A stretch of 62,839 nucleotides of DNA from Psychromonas sp. Urea-02u-13 (GCF_002835995.1 NZ_PJBZ01000057.1:1-62839), one strand, 5' to 3'. Positions 22,101 to 30,342 are shown, counted from the first letter of the stretch. Notes: a model not told the origin generated them from the sequence alone. Program-made: numbers and translations.

Positions 22101-25100
22101 CGTCCTGCATAGTAACCGACAACACCTACAGCCTGATTCAGACAGTGTTATTGGCAATCTTTCAACAACATCAATGCTTGAAGTCAATGCAACAGAGCAA
22201 AAATCGTTTATTGCTTTTATAAAACAAATTCAGCAACAAATGAGTGATGACTTGGCTCACGCTATTTTTGATGGCCAACAAGTGCTAACGGAAAAAAACC
22301 GTCATAATCGAAATTTCAGTGCCGGAATGCCCGTTGTCTTTAACGACACCACTTCTGTTGGACAAAATAAACCACTCGATATCGGTAAATTAAACGAATT
22401 TGGCGCTCAAACCCCTCATGTTTATTTAGACTGTATGCTCATTGCTTCATCCTGCGGTGGTATTGATATCAAGTGGACGATTCAAAAATCGCACTTAAAA
22501 CCTGGCGTATTTGACGCTATGTTTGCGACCTATATTAAGTCTGTGAGTAGCATGCTTTGTCTCTCATGGAAGCACCCCCTCTACTTACCCCTCGATGCAT
22601 TACAGATTAACACTCGCCACTTGGCAAATGCCACCAGCAAAAAATGGTTGCTAACCGACAAAAATGGCCAAGAAATAGCAGCAGAAACGCTTTGTGATTT
22701 AATGATTCATGGCATCGAACTTCAGCCTACTAACTTGGCAATTCAACAAGGTAATTTAAAGCTGACTTATCGCCAAGTTTGGGATGCTTCAAGGTCATTA
22801 GCATCACAAATATTGTCCAAAAATGACGGCAGTCCTTTAGTTGCGATTGTCATGAAAAAAGGCTGGGAACAAGTTATTTCAGCGATCGCAATCATATTGG
22901 CAGGTAAAGCTTATATGCCTATCGATGCCTCATATCCACAAAAACGGATAGAAGACTTACTTGAGCAAGGTGGTGTTAACACTATTATTGGTCAGTATCA
23001 TGATCTCGATAATCATTTTTCTAACAAGGCCAAGTATCAAATTATAGTGCCTTGCTTGTCCCAAAAAATAGCGCCTGACTTCACTTTACCAAAAGTGCAG
23101 CCTAGCGACTTAGCCTATGTGATTTTCACCTCTGGCTCTACGGGTAAACCAAAGGGAGTCATGATGGACCACAAAGCGGTGGTCAACACTCTACTTGATA
23201 TTAACCAACGTATTAATTTGACCGACAGTGATAATGTTCTTGCCATCTCCGCACTAAATTTTGATCTGTCGGTCTTCGATATTTTCTCGACACTGTGTCA
23301 GGGGGCAACACTTGTGATACCGGAAGTTTCCTCAGCAGAAGATCCTGAAGCCCTCATTGCCCTTGCAAATAACAGCAACATTACCGTTTGGAACAGTGTG
23401 CCGGCGTTTGTGCAATTACTAGCTGACTCCCTTGAACAAAATAAATCGACCCAAGCTTCGATCCGCCAAATAATGATGAGTGGAGATTGGATACCGGTAA
23501 ACCTACCTGATCGCCTGACTAAACTGACTCCAAATGCTCAAGTTCTTAGCCTAGGTGGTGCGACAGAGGCAGCTATTTGGTCTATCAGTCACCCGATAAC
23601 AAAAAGTTACTCAAATCGTATTAGCATTCCCTATGGTAAGCCATTAAGTAACCAAAATTTCCACATACTCGATGATCAATTAGCCCCATGTCCAGAGTGG
23701 GTTTCTGGTGAAATCTACATTGGTGGCAATGGTCTTGCGATAGGATACTGGAAAGATAAAGAGCAGACGGATACCGCTTTTCGCGTACACCCGACTCATG
23801 GTCTGCGTTTATATAAAACGGGTGATTTAGGCCGTTACTTACCAAACGGTGATATTGAGTTTATTGGCCGTAACGATCATCAAGTGAAAGTGAATGGATA
23901 CCGAGTAGAACTAGGCGAAATCGAACATATATTGCGCCAATACACAGATTCAGTAAATGAAATTCATGTTCAAGAAGCGATCGTTAAACCTTTCAAACAC
24001 GCTAACGGTGGCATTCAGCTGATCGGTTATATCGTATTCAGTCACCCTAATGAAGAGAGCAATGAACAACTACTTAATTACGTAAGGGAAATATTGCCAG
24101 CTTACATGTGTCCAGCTCAAATAGTGATACTTGATACTTTACCCTTAACACTCAACGGTAAAGTTGACCGTAAAGCGTTGCTAAGACCCGACTTCACAAC
24201 ACAAGCCGTGGCGTTTTGTCAGCCAAGCTCTGAAATGGAAATCATGTTAGCGAAGCATTGGAAAGCGTGCTTGAATCTGGCCTCCATACCTGCAAATCAA
24301 GGTTTCTTTGAACTTGGTGGAAACTCACTTATTGCAGTTCGCCTAATCAATAAAATTAACAGCGCTCTTAAACTATCCCTAACTGCGGGTCATTTTCAAG
24401 CGAATGATACCATCGAACGTTTGGCTGATTTTATTAACACAAAAAACAGTCATTCAGAGGTTTTACCTACGCGACTCACAGCAAGCCAGAATAACAACAG
24501 TAACAACAATAATAACAGCACATTATTTATTATTCACCCAATCGGAGGCCACCTACTAAGCTACCAGGGCCTTGCAACTCAGCTTCACAACGTTACCTTG
24601 TACGGCCTGAGCTTTCCTGAACAGTACATATTGCAACACAATGTAACTGTTGAACAACTTGCTCGAGAGTACTTAACAATGATTAAGAAAATACAACCTC
24701 AAGGACCTTATCAAATTAGTGGTTGGTCTTTTGGTGGTGTTGTCGCTTTCGAACTTGCCAACCAAATGATCAAACAAGGCCATCAAGTCACTCAGTGCAT
24801 CATGATTGACAGTTACAAACCAGGCTTAAACGACTTAGCAGAGTTAAATGATATGAATATAAGAAAATATTTCTATCATGATTGTGTTGGCCGCTTCCCT
24901 ACTCTCAATGAAACCAGCACACCTGATTTTAGTGATGAAGCGTCATTTAGTGCATCACTCAGTAAAGCGCTCGCTTGCACGATTAAAGCAAGTGTTTTAG
25001 ATGAAGCGAGCATTACCCATCTCTTTCACATCTACCGCAGTAACCTGCTTGCGATGATGAAATACCAGCCACCAATATTGCAAGATTTGCCCGTAACACT

Positions 25101-25353
25101 CTTTACTGCCAAGCAAAACAAACAGCTTGAATTTATGCGCTATCAGCGTTCTGACATAGTGGAGCGCCCTTGCCATGGTTGGACTGACTGTTGCACTCCA
25201 GTGATTACTGAGATGCATGCTGATCATTACACCATTCTACAAGAACCCAATGTTACACAATTGGCGAATTATATTTCTCAACTACTAACAAAACCACAGC
25301 ACTCTGTCGTTGCTGAGCAGAACATTCTTCTAGAGGAGTTTGAAAATGAATAA
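13168..25353 (+). CDS. irp1: Hybrid PKS/NRPS Irp1 with extra Cy-A-PCP module and TE
   Basis: Extends the Irp2 product with malonate, then one or more cysteines, and releases it. The start follows AGAGAGG and gives 4061 aa, against about 3160 for HMWP1. Domains: KS (Cys183), AT (Ser625 in GHSVGE), linker about 880-1320 without a SAM motif, KR (TGGMGGIG near 1340; Ser1462, Tyr1475, Asn1479), ACP (Ser1637), Cy3 (D1833, D1838, S1841), methyltransferase (LEIGAGTA near 2333), tandem PCPs (Ser2571, Ser2659), Cy4 (D2846, D2851, S2854), A domain (A3 near 3320), PCP (Ser3720), thioesterase (GWSFGG, Ser3854; His4020). The A-domain pocket residues (DL-F, M-S, L, IW) are nearly the cysteine code. Tandem PCPs and the Cy4-A-PCP block are absent from HMWP1. 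The missing methyltransferase core predicts no gem-dimethyl group, as in piscibactin. Confidence 0.93.
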   Translation: MEELNVIYGDSDPIAVIGLACRFPKAPDIESFWHNLINGITGQSRFSINDLEEAGISPYIYKNENFVASGAVIERPEYFDAALFGYSPNEALSIDPQQRIFLQNVWHALEHAGHPPTEVKTKTGVFGSIRTSTYPSFKNFNVTQVGQVKGLQALVGNDKDYLATRVSHKLNLTGPAFTVQTACSSSLVATHLACESLRSGECDMAIAGGVAVSFPQKSGYEYQPGMIFSPDGLCRPFDVNANGTFGGHGVGSVVLKRLENALQDGDNVLAVLRGSAINNDGHDKVGFTAPSMSGQAQVLTDAIHLADVKPADVEMIETHGTGTKLGDPIEIAAIKQAYQRQEAPTPCYLGSVKSSLGHLDTVAGIASLIKTVLSVSRGKIPATLNIEQANPALQLDNSGFELAEKTYDWQRDIRTAAVSSFGIGGTNCHIIVQSTPNINQPVALQKSDSPSLFISANSEYSLRKLAKDYAPLLRENNNFDDIAFSALTTRVTNLPFRLAVKCKASSATLLEHFSTSAEIGINLQAGRELAQKKVTWCFTGQGSQYAGMGREVYSACCVFKQSIEASQSYSQGLTEYSLLDVMFGNKSDLLGQTDYAQLAIVAFEIAMMEHWKSKGFSPDLVLGHSVGEFAACVTGGYLTHQQAIQLVVKRGQLMHECAKLTTGKMIAVFASEHDYKKITALAELDLAACNGLNHWVFSGHVGAIERAKMALKSKEINFRILDVPCAAHSKLLDDILLPFSNFADNISVTTGKIPLISSLTGQLLSSSTALNGHYWSQHMRKPVKFRQAIKTALSQGSQIFVEIGPDAHLSTMGKREDWQQETTWLSSHKRDIKQDKSTLNVLHGLYVAGLEADWLSQLKLSGHKCALPLYTFDEQKYWYEAETCAASNPVSSPVSSRAKMHDEETSVLPETLESCYDQLRCCAIQDFVVQCRVKQKFTLKDIIRGGRLLPRYRLLVLDLLKVLTDYGYYTHKHGVFEQTDTPLLTAKQLTGALRKHLEKSIENTQLSYASINNLVQSPSLLKAKLSRFDNAQGNCIEADILLTQAKQYTLATSAKKPAFLSNNSNIIYQNWSVSKAEKNLQTALSKNITLLVKEDISGWEISQSSTLSVSDIGEVAICSFSGMWGQIKYQIHAKSPRGNWQWLAEAKTKDFVSSNSAELLSAPHNHYQWQWQEIKPGESCQSLPNDIILKALNSPGQIHSVNSTQSLLSLPEGDLNDISASMASALSSDYDTLYILASGAVHAQKEDNISPEKFALVSLLRVARKEYPNKRILMLDINSTDSSLIAEVINKAPFDNTSEIAYREKSYFSPSLKHAATSGNHVPAHWFASKGWHLITGGMGGIGRVMIEWLALSGVKNIAVLGRSVHQDWHDFTQKIEAMGCLIKTLTCDLAKPGELDKTLLEWQPTLPIIGAFHAAGGATHGTLANWPEQNSTSLIQTKSIAMKTLYQWLTAHNAQYLIGFSSVATLGAKGQGLYAITNAYLDGFSLQQTAQSGCRVMSIGWGAWDKVGMTNNQMLINKLAEDGMHTMQAQEGLWHLSQCLLNGQTHSMAMNVESSHVNFEGLFANNTDQKADRNLDLLCKATETALTSQKQIKQIKQIKQEDLPGWLTERIVYQLGLSASVAIDNTQDLLQLGMDSLQFLELSAVIQKQFNVKINAEEAYQNMSIEGLTVLIHEKLQSDNQAPPALPFVAENNDKYAPFPLTPIQHAYWIGRESWIEYGGIACHVVFEWDKDLSDFNPQKFESAWNALIERHDMLRMTVTSEGEQVILEKVPSLQIPQSDLRFLSASQRHNELMNTRKTMSNEVRPANIWPLFDLRLSRISDTKIRLHMNLDLLQFDVQSFKIMMDDLTDAYQGLTLPTMPITFRDYVMHEHKLRQQSDWKASWDYWQKTIPTLPKAPQLPLNSRYNNEKPKFITLEGKLDSEHWKTLKSEWQKWGITPSAGLLTLFSETLAQHAESADFTLNMTFFNRQPFHKSVQEIIGDFTSVLLMDFMLSKPASVKDRMLATQNKLWQRLGHSQVNGVEVIREMAKHLKASGKMSQQDASQPLTPIVFTSLLGMSMDGMDIEKAMTSMLGDPVFVLSQTPQVWLDHQIMEVDGDLVFNWYCMSGVLENGLLDKLFSDYNQKLSETANNPILMERLVDSITLDSLEQPSLNLNVNFPKIESHIEEEVKSAWEFLEHQALSGLWDTLTNHQLFVCPGKTYSVEKIRHQLNVTTKHVKLIDLWLDQLCRDNVLLKNDIGFEFTGEFPLPPASSLPDKNWCKCLSQYLSENISAHKALLDGSKSALELLFKDDQVTDSLYRTNPSLKLLNESAAKVVEALSGNAFKAFNVLEIGAGTASTTRDILEKANNTINHYRFTDISQVFLQEAKLKLSDYSQVSYQLFDINKPADTSLNIEGGYHAIIAVNVLHDAENLPATLNRLRALLAQDGHLILIEATDQFSPMQLATVGFIEGINAFSDFREQQKSAMLSLPTWLTLLEENGFEPQLSFPKSEQSVLRQHLVVAKMNISAIKQTIQHDVIAYQVPAVISEPLPNPLPNTSALNKIQHLWSSMLNGEINQSSDFFQSGGDSLMATKMVVALNKAGFTKASLPLIFEKSVLTDFALAISNAPETATDTKPHELTCSTLTKQVENIRCVWENLLNQTVINNTDFFQDGGDSLMATKMVVALQQAGLAKASLQQIFEQPIFSDFCRVMGEADSRCQLSPLKDVVKQNEYTLTALQNAYWLGESDMFSLGKGIAHFYAELEIQNLNQDRFTQAWNELIKNHDQLRGTIKDGQYHIATNVPYYQPQYVNLTAEDESSKQRIINDARHRIATNGISTDQWPLFDISIVQTDRKTSLVHLVIDLVVADGRSLNLIFTHLQILYQDINAKLDLCSITAGQYLEQLDNLKTTADYQIAKDYWLNRLPSLPEAPALPLNDKRLNTLSQSVLTHSISKEEWAQLRQVSLANDVLPSITMLATFCLVLKKWSETKHFSINVLHSNRQHLQPDSDSVIGNLSTTSMLEVNATEQKSFIAFIKQIQQQMSDDLAHAIFDGQQVLTEKNRHNRNFSAGMPVVFNDTTSVGQNKPLDIGKLNEFGAQTPHVYLDCMLIASSCGGIDIKWTIQKSHLKPGVFDAMFATYIKSVSSMLCLSWKHPLYLPLDALQINTRHLANATSKKWLLTDKNGQEIAAETLCDLMIHGIELQPTNLAIQQGNLKLTYRQVWDASRSLASQILSKNDGSPLVAIVMKKGWEQVISAIAIILAGKAYMPIDASYPQKRIEDLLEQGGVNTIIGQYHDLDNHFSNKAKYQIIVPCLSQKIAPDFTLPKVQPSDLAYVIFTSGSTGKPKGVMMDHKAVVNTLLDINQRINLTDSDNVLAISALNFDLSVFDIFSTLCQGATLVIPEVSSAEDPEALIALANNSNITVWNSVPAFVQLLADSLEQNKSTQASIRQIMMSGDWIPVNLPDRLTKLTPNAQVLSLGGATEAAIWSISHPITKSYSNRISIPYGKPLSNQNFHILDDQLAPCPEWVSGEIYIGGNGLAIGYWKDKEQTDTAFRVHPTHGLRLYKTGDLGRYLPNGDIEFIGRNDHQVKVNGYRVELGEIEHILRQYTDSVNEIHVQEAIVKPFKHANGGIQLIGYIVFSHPNEESNEQLLNYVREILPAYMCPAQIVILDTLPLTLNGKVDRKALLRPDFTTQAVAFCQPSSEMEIMLAKHWKACLNLASIPANQGFFELGGNSLIAVRLINKINSALKLSLTAGHFQANDTIERLADFINTKNSHSEVLPTRLTASQNNNSNNNNNSTLFIIHPIGGHLLSYQGLATQLHNVTLYGLSFPEQYILQHNVTVEQLAREYLTMIKKIQPQGPYQISGWSFGGVVAFELANQMIKQGHQVTQCIMIDSYKPGLNDLAELNDMNIRKYFYHDCVGRFPTLNETSTPDFSDEASFSASLSKALACTIKASVLDEASITHLFHIYRSNLLAMMKYQPPILQDLPVTLFTAKQNKQLEFMRYQRSDIVERPCHGWTDCCTPVITEMHADHYTILQEPNVTQLANYISQLLTKPQHSVVAEQNILLEEFENE

Positions 25354-26440
25354 ACCTAAAAAAGTCGTTATCGTTGGCGCTAAATTTGGCGAAATTTACC
25401 TTAACGCTTTCATTGAATCACACCTTGATTTAGAGCTTGCGGGCATTGTGTCGACAGGCAGCAAACGATCCCTGCAACTCGCTGAAGCGTTTGCTGTGCC
25501 GCTGTTCAGGGATATTACAGAGCTACCTCAAGATATAGATATTGCATGTGTGGTCATTAGATCCTCCATCATTGGCGGCACAGGTAATTTATTAGTAGAG
25601 GCATTATTGCAACGGAAAATCCACGTGATCCAGGAACACCCAATCTCCGTCAACGCGCTTAATCGACATAAAAGTCTCGCTCAAAAAAATGCTGTTTTCT
25701 ATTGGGTAAATGGCTTTTATGCAGCAACAACAGTAGGACGAACGTTAATTTCAAATACCCAGTCCTTACGTAATCAAAGCATGGAAAATGCAACTTATGG
25801 CAACCTAACAACAAGCCGACAATTGCTTTATTCATCGCTCGACCTTTTGTTGCAGTCGCTTGGAACAAACGTTGATTTAACGCCAACTTTATTAGCGCGT
25901 CAGCGTCACTTTGACATTATCAATCTAAATTCAGAGCAAGGAGACTTCTTGTTACAGCTACAAAACTACCTCGACCCACAGGATCCAGATATGCACAACC
26001 TAGCAATGCATCGCATCATGCTGGGCTGGAACAATGGCTATTTTTCGTTGGCGGATAGTTATGGACCTCTCACTTGGACCCCTGTTTTATATGCATCTCA
26101 TCACCAAAGTAATGACCACTGCCTCTACCAACTCGCATCGTTATCCGAGGGGGAATATCTGAATCAAACAACAACCCAAACGCTTTCTAGCAATAGCAGC
26201 CGAGTGCAAGATACCTTCGAAGATCTTGGTCCCGAGGGCGTCTTATATACCCTTAAACAACTAAGTCGAGCAATCGATGGAAAATCGATAGATAAAGCAA
26301 TGACCATCGAATACCAATTGAAAGTAGCGCAACTCTGGGAGGAAATATCACATTTGGTAGGCCGACCTATAGAGAAAACAGTATCACCAGAAATGAGAGT
26401 GAATTTATCGCAACCAGAACAAGGTTTAATGGGGAGTTAA
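25346..26440 (+). CDS. irp3: Thiazolinyl imide reductase (YbtU/Irp3-like)
   Basis: NADPH-dependent reductase that converts an enzyme-bound thiazoline to thiazolidine during siderophore assembly. The N-terminal Rossmann motif is VVIVGAKFGEIYLNAF, and a conserved VIQEHPIS stretch lies near residue 95. The ATG at 25346 has GAGGAG 7 nt upstream and overlaps the irp1 stop by 8 nt, favouring it over a TTG two codons earlier. Length 364 aa is normal for YbtU/PchG-type proteins. Its partner is the intermediate carried on Irp2/Irp1, and translation is probably coupled to irp1. Confidence 0.9.
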   Translation: MNKPKKVVIVGAKFGEIYLNAFIESHLDLELAGIVSTGSKRSLQLAEAFAVPLFRDITELPQDIDIACVVIRSSIIGGTGNLLVEALLQRKIHVIQEHPISVNALNRHKSLAQKNAVFYWVNGFYAATTVGRTLISNTQSLRNQSMENATYGNLTTSRQLLYSSLDLLLQSLGTNVDLTPTLLARQRHFDIINLNSEQGDFLLQLQNYLDPQDPDMHNLAMHRIMLGWNNGYFSLADSYGPLTWTPVLYASHHQSNDHCLYQLASLSEGEYLNQTTTQTLSSNSSRVQDTFEDLGPEGVLYTLKQLSRAIDGKSIDKAMTIEYQLKVAQLWEEISHLVGRPIEKTVSPEMRVNLSQPEQGLMGS

Positions 26441-27312
26441 TGATGATAAATAAAGTATTTAAAACACTCTATCAGAGTGATAACCATCCTGAAAACATAT
26501 GGATTATTTGCCCTTTTGCTGGTGGTAGTCAAAGTGTATTTAACAGTTGGACAAAGCTTGATAAAGAAACATTACCAAGAAAGTCTTTAGTCATGCTTGC
26601 AACCTATCCAGGCCGAGATCAGCGTATCAGTGAGCAACCAATGAACACGATTCATGATCTTGCTGATGATATTTTCGATGCATTTTTAGATTGGAAAGAA
26701 AAAAACACATTTCCACTAAATACCAAAATTCGCTTGTGTGGCCACAGTATGGGAGCACAAGTTGCCTTTGAGATTGGCAAAAAAATTGAAGAACACTACG
26801 GATCAGCATCTCCAGTGACTCAAATAATCCTCAGTGGTTGCCATGCCCCCCACTTAGAAAGTCGCCGAAAACTAAGTCAGCTTAACGACAATGACTTTGT
26901 TGATCAACTCATCAACATTGGTAGTGGCAGTTCAGTGCTCAAGCAACACCCTGAACTACAGCCCATTTTCTTACCCATGCTTCGCGCTGACTTTTTCGCG
27001 ACAGAGACTTACCAGAAAAAACTAAATTGTGCCCCACAGCTGCACTTTATCCCCTGCACCTTAGTCTTTGGAGAGAGTGATCCTGAGGCATGGCAATCAG
27101 AGGTAGAGCAATGGACGAATTGGTTTTCAACGTCGATAAAAAACAATATGCAACTTGTTGCTGTAGCAGGGGAACATTTTTATTTAACAACCACGCCCGC
27201 TGTATTTATTGACGCGGTGATGAATCATTTGCCAAGCAGTACATTGCTTAATTCCAATACAACAAATATCGGCACTACAAGTGCAATTTTCGGAGGAAAT
27301 CATGGTTACTAA
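26440..27312 (+). CDS. irp4: Type II thioesterase (YbtT/Irp4-like)
   Basis: External editing thioesterase that clears wrongly loaded carrier domains of Irp1 and Irp2. The alpha/beta-hydrolase nucleophile motif GHSMGA lies near residue 101, and the catalytic His is in GEHFYLT near 246. The start codon shares one base with the irp3 stop and GGGGAG precedes it; a second ATG follows at once. The 290-aa protein is a little longer than usual because its tail (GGNHGY) is encoded by the bases that form the ribosome site of irp9. Confidence 0.88.
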   Translation: MMINKVFKTLYQSDNHPENIWIICPFAGGSQSVFNSWTKLDKETLPRKSLVMLATYPGRDQRISEQPMNTIHDLADDIFDAFLDWKEKNTFPLNTKIRLCGHSMGAQVAFEIGKKIEEHYGSASPVTQIILSGCHAPHLESRRKLSQLNDNDFVDQLINIGSGSSVLKQHPELQPIFLPMLRADFFATETYQKKLNCAPQLHFIPCTLVFGESDPEAWQSEVEQWTNWFSTSIKNNMQLVAVAGEHFYLTTTPAVFIDAVMNHLPSSTLLNSNTTNIGTTSAIFGGNHGY

Positions 27313-28702
27313 CAACATAAAAACCTATAAAACACTAACATTTGAGCATCACTGTCAGCCTATCTTGCTAGCAACTGAAATAGCAAGTGCCGACTTTTGT
27401 AAAGACTATATTATTTATGAACACCATCAGGAATGGGCAATCGGTATTAATAAATTTGCGCAACTCACCGTTAATCCTGATGGCGGTATTGTTGACTTCA
27501 CTGGCACTCAACAGCATGTTAATCAAAGTGATATTTGCCAGGCGATTCATGAAGCAACAAAACAAATACCAGTAAAAGACTGGAGGATTTTTGGACGTGT
27601 CGACTTCGAGTTTTGCCATTTTGCTCACGGCCTAAAAGCAAAAGAGAATGAAAGATCTTTATTAGAACTTTTTGTGCCAGAGACTGATGTGCGAATCAGC
27701 CCGACACATATTACGATTCGTACGATGAATAAAACAGCCCAGTCTAAAATTCAACGTATTGTAGCAGATCTTAAAATATCTAAAGTACAAATGGCTGCCT
27801 CCTCTAAGGCACTGTCTCAAAATGATATTGTGCAATGCGAAGCAGTAAAAGAGTATTATAAAAAAGTAGTCCACCACGCAATAAACGAAATAAAAGCCGA
27901 CAAATATAAAAAAGTCATCTTATCGCGCCCCGCGATTCTCCCTTTACCTATCGATATGAAAAACAGCTTCATCACAGGAAGAAAACACAACACACCCGCT
28001 CGTTCTTTCATGCTTCAAATGGATGGATTTGAGGCATTTGGATTTTCGCCAGAAACGGTACTGGAAGTTGATACTCAGAGAAATTTAAGTACCCAGCCCT
28101 TAGCTGGAACACGTGCTCTACCCGCTGACGCCAAAGAAGCCCTGCGTTTAAAGCACGAACTGCTTAGCGATCCCAAGGAAATTGCTGAACACGCGGCTTC
28201 AGTTAAACTTGCCGTCGAAGAATTAGAACAAGTGTGCCCAAGTTCGAGCGTTAAAATTACAGAGTTCATGCGTGTCTCTAAAAGAGGCAGTGTGCAACAT
28301 CTTGCATCACGTGTCATCGGCACTTTATCTGACAAAAAATCCGCATGGGATGCTTTTAAAATAATATTTCCATCCATTACAGCATCCGGCATTCCTAAAC
28401 GAGAAGCGATTGAATCTATTGCTCGATTCGAACCCATGCCACGAGGGTTATACAGCGGCAGTGTGCTGGTGGCCGACCAGGATGGTTACTTCGATGCCGC
28501 ACTTATATTACGTGCGGCTTATAAGCATAAATCGATTTCTATGCTCCAAGCAGGCGCGGGTGTTATTAGTTTATCAACCTCTAAAAGAGAGTGGGAAGAG
28601 ACCAATGAAAAAATGGATTGTGTCCTCAACCACTTAGTTTTCTGCCCAGAAAAAGCATCCAAAACAGCATCAAAAAAATCTATATTTAAGGAAAAAGTAT
28701 GA
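27302..28702 (+). CDS. irp9: Salicylate synthase (Irp9/YbtS-like)
   Basis: Converts chorismate through isochorismate to salicylate and pyruvate in one enzyme, supplying the aryl cap of the siderophore. The 466-aa protein is an MST-family chorismate enzyme, with FGFSPETVLEV, QPLAGTRAL, LLSDPKEIAEH and the C-terminal GAGVISLS. The ATG has GGAGG 5 nt upstream and overlaps irp4 by 11 nt. It is about 30 residues longer than Irp9 of Yersinia. No separate isochorismate synthase or pyruvate lyase is nearby, consistent with the single-enzyme route. Confidence 0.9.
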   Translation: MVTNNIKTYKTLTFEHHCQPILLATEIASADFCKDYIIYEHHQEWAIGINKFAQLTVNPDGGIVDFTGTQQHVNQSDICQAIHEATKQIPVKDWRIFGRVDFEFCHFAHGLKAKENERSLLELFVPETDVRISPTHITIRTMNKTAQSKIQRIVADLKISKVQMAASSKALSQNDIVQCEAVKEYYKKVVHHAINEIKADKYKKVILSRPAILPLPIDMKNSFITGRKHNTPARSFMLQMDGFEAFGFSPETVLEVDTQRNLSTQPLAGTRALPADAKEALRLKHELLSDPKEIAEHAASVKLAVEELEQVCPSSSVKITEFMRVSKRGSVQHLASRVIGTLSDKKSAWDAFKIIFPSITASGIPKREAIESIARFEPMPRGLYSGSVLVADQDGYFDAALILRAAYKHKSISMLQAGAGVISLSTSKREWEETNEKMDCVLNHLVFCPEKASKTASKKSIFKEKV

Positions 28703-30342
28703 GCCCTTTACAGAGAGTTAATAATGAAGATTTATTAGAAGGGTTTGTTCCCTATTCAACCGATCAACAAAATCGTTACGAGAAAAACAAAATATTTGAG
28801 AACACGCCTTTGTGGAGTATTTTAACTGACAACGTAAAATTGCAGGAAACTAACATTGCCATCAAAGATGATGTGCGCTCAATGACCTTCAAAGAGCTAT
28901 TAATCAGTGCCGATAACATAGCAGCTCAATTACAGCAAGATGGACTCATTCAGGGCGATAGAGTGGTGCTTCAAATGTTGAACAGTTGTGATTTTGTTAT
29001 CTATTTTTTTGCACTTCAGCGAGCCGGATTAGTGCCAATAATGGCTTTACCTGCGCATGGTATTACTGAAATTCGTCACTTTGTCGATATATCCCAGGCA
29101 AAAGGTTATATCTGTGATGGCAAGGAGAATACACTTTGCATCGCTGATGAGTTACAACATAATTCGAGTTCAATTACGCATGTTTATACTGTCACTCCAC
29201 ATGCACAATATCGATCCCTAAATAATATTGAAAAGACTCTCTTTTCGCCACCCAAAATAGACCCTAACAGCCCAGCACTTTTCTTAGTTTCAGGGGGTAC
29301 TACAGGGCTACCAAAGCTTATCCCACGTACACACAATGATTACCTTTTTAACATCAAAATTTGTGCTCAAGCCAGCCATATTAGCGCAGAAGATATTTAT
29401 CTCGCGGTGTTACCTGCAGCCCACAACTTTACCCTTGGTTGCCCCGGCATTCTTGGGGTGCTTTCCTTGGGGGGAAAAGTGGTATTTTCAGATAATCCGG
29501 GACCGGATTACTGCTTTGATCTTATTGAAAAAAATAAGATTACCTGTACCGCTTTGGTGCCTGCCTTAGCCCAAATTTGGACTGAAGCAACAGAATGGGA
29601 AGGCGCAGATATTTCGAGTCTATGTTTATTACAAGTTGGCGGTTCAAAATTATCTTACAGTGATGCAATCGCCATTCAGCACACCTTCCCAAATACACTA
29701 CAGCAAGTATTCGGGATGGCTGAGGGGCTCATTGTCTGCACTGCTGTAGATGATAATCCGGATACCATTGCAACAACACAAGGATACTTAATAAGTCAGT
29801 GGGACGAAATTCGTATTGTTGATACAAAAGGAAATTTAGTTGCCGATGGTGAAGAGGGTGAGCTGCTAACTCGTGGCCCTACAACATTACGCGGTTATTA
29901 CCGCGCTCCAGAGAATAACCTTCATTCATTTACTCATGATGGATTTTATCGCAGTGGCGACAAAGTTAAAATGGATACAAATCAGTGTATTTCTGTCACT
30001 GGCAGAATAAAAGATGTCATCAACAAGGCAGGCGAATGTATTGCCACAGATGAGATTGAAGAGTATCTATTGAGTCATCCTAAAATAGCGCAAGTTGCTG
30101 TTGTTGCGGTGCCCGATAAGTATTTAGGAGAACGAATAGGTGTCGCTTTAATCTGTAAAGATGAGTTATTAACCTTGCAAGATCTTCGTCATTTTTTACG
30201 CAGTAAACATTTAGCCGCATTTAAAATGCCAGATGAACTAAATATTGTTCATTCACTCCCCAAAACAGCAGTAGGTAAGATAGATAAAAAAAGAATTCCA
30301 GGGCCAGACGGTAAACCCTGGATAGGCCAAACATTCAACTAA
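28699..30342 (+). CDS. irp5: Salicyl-AMP ligase (YbtE/Irp5-like)
   Basis: Activates salicylate with ATP and transfers it to Ser39 of the Irp2 aryl carrier domain. The 547-aa stand-alone adenylation enzyme has SGGTTGLPKLIPRTHNDY near residue 196, GMAEG near 341, YRSGD near 416 and the catalytic lysine in KTAVGKIDKK near 530. It overlaps irp9 by 4 nt (ATGA) and has AAGGAAAA upstream. It is the last gene of the irp operon and is followed by a strong terminator. Confidence 0.92.
   Translation: MSPLQRVNNEDLLEGFVPYSTDQQNRYEKNKIFENTPLWSILTDNVKLQETNIAIKDDVRSMTFKELLISADNIAAQLQQDGLIQGDRVVLQMLNSCDFVIYFFALQRAGLVPIMALPAHGITEIRHFVDISQAKGYICDGKENTLCIADELQHNSSSITHVYTVTPHAQYRSLNNIEKTLFSPPKIDPNSPALFLVSGGTTGLPKLIPRTHNDYLFNIKICAQASHISAEDIYLAVLPAAHNFTLGCPGILGVLSLGGKVVFSDNPGPDYCFDLIEKNKITCTALVPALAQIWTEATEWEGADISSLCLLQVGGSKLSYSDAIAIQHTFPNTLQQVFGMAEGLIVCTAVDDNPDTIATTQGYLISQWDEIRIVDTKGNLVADGEEGELLTRGPTTLRGYYRAPENNLHSFTHDGFYRSGDKVKMDTNQCISVTGRIKDVINKAGECIATDEIEEYLLSHPKIAQVAVVAVPDKYLGERIGVALICKDELLTLQDLRHFLRSKHLAAFKMPDELNIVHSLPKTAVGKIDKKRIPGPDGKPWIGQTFN

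Noticed and set aside
13168-25353. Calling the product yersiniabactin
   Set aside because: The AT-KR methyltransferase core is missing and an extra Cy-A-PCP module is present, so the product should differ; piscibactin type is the nearer match.
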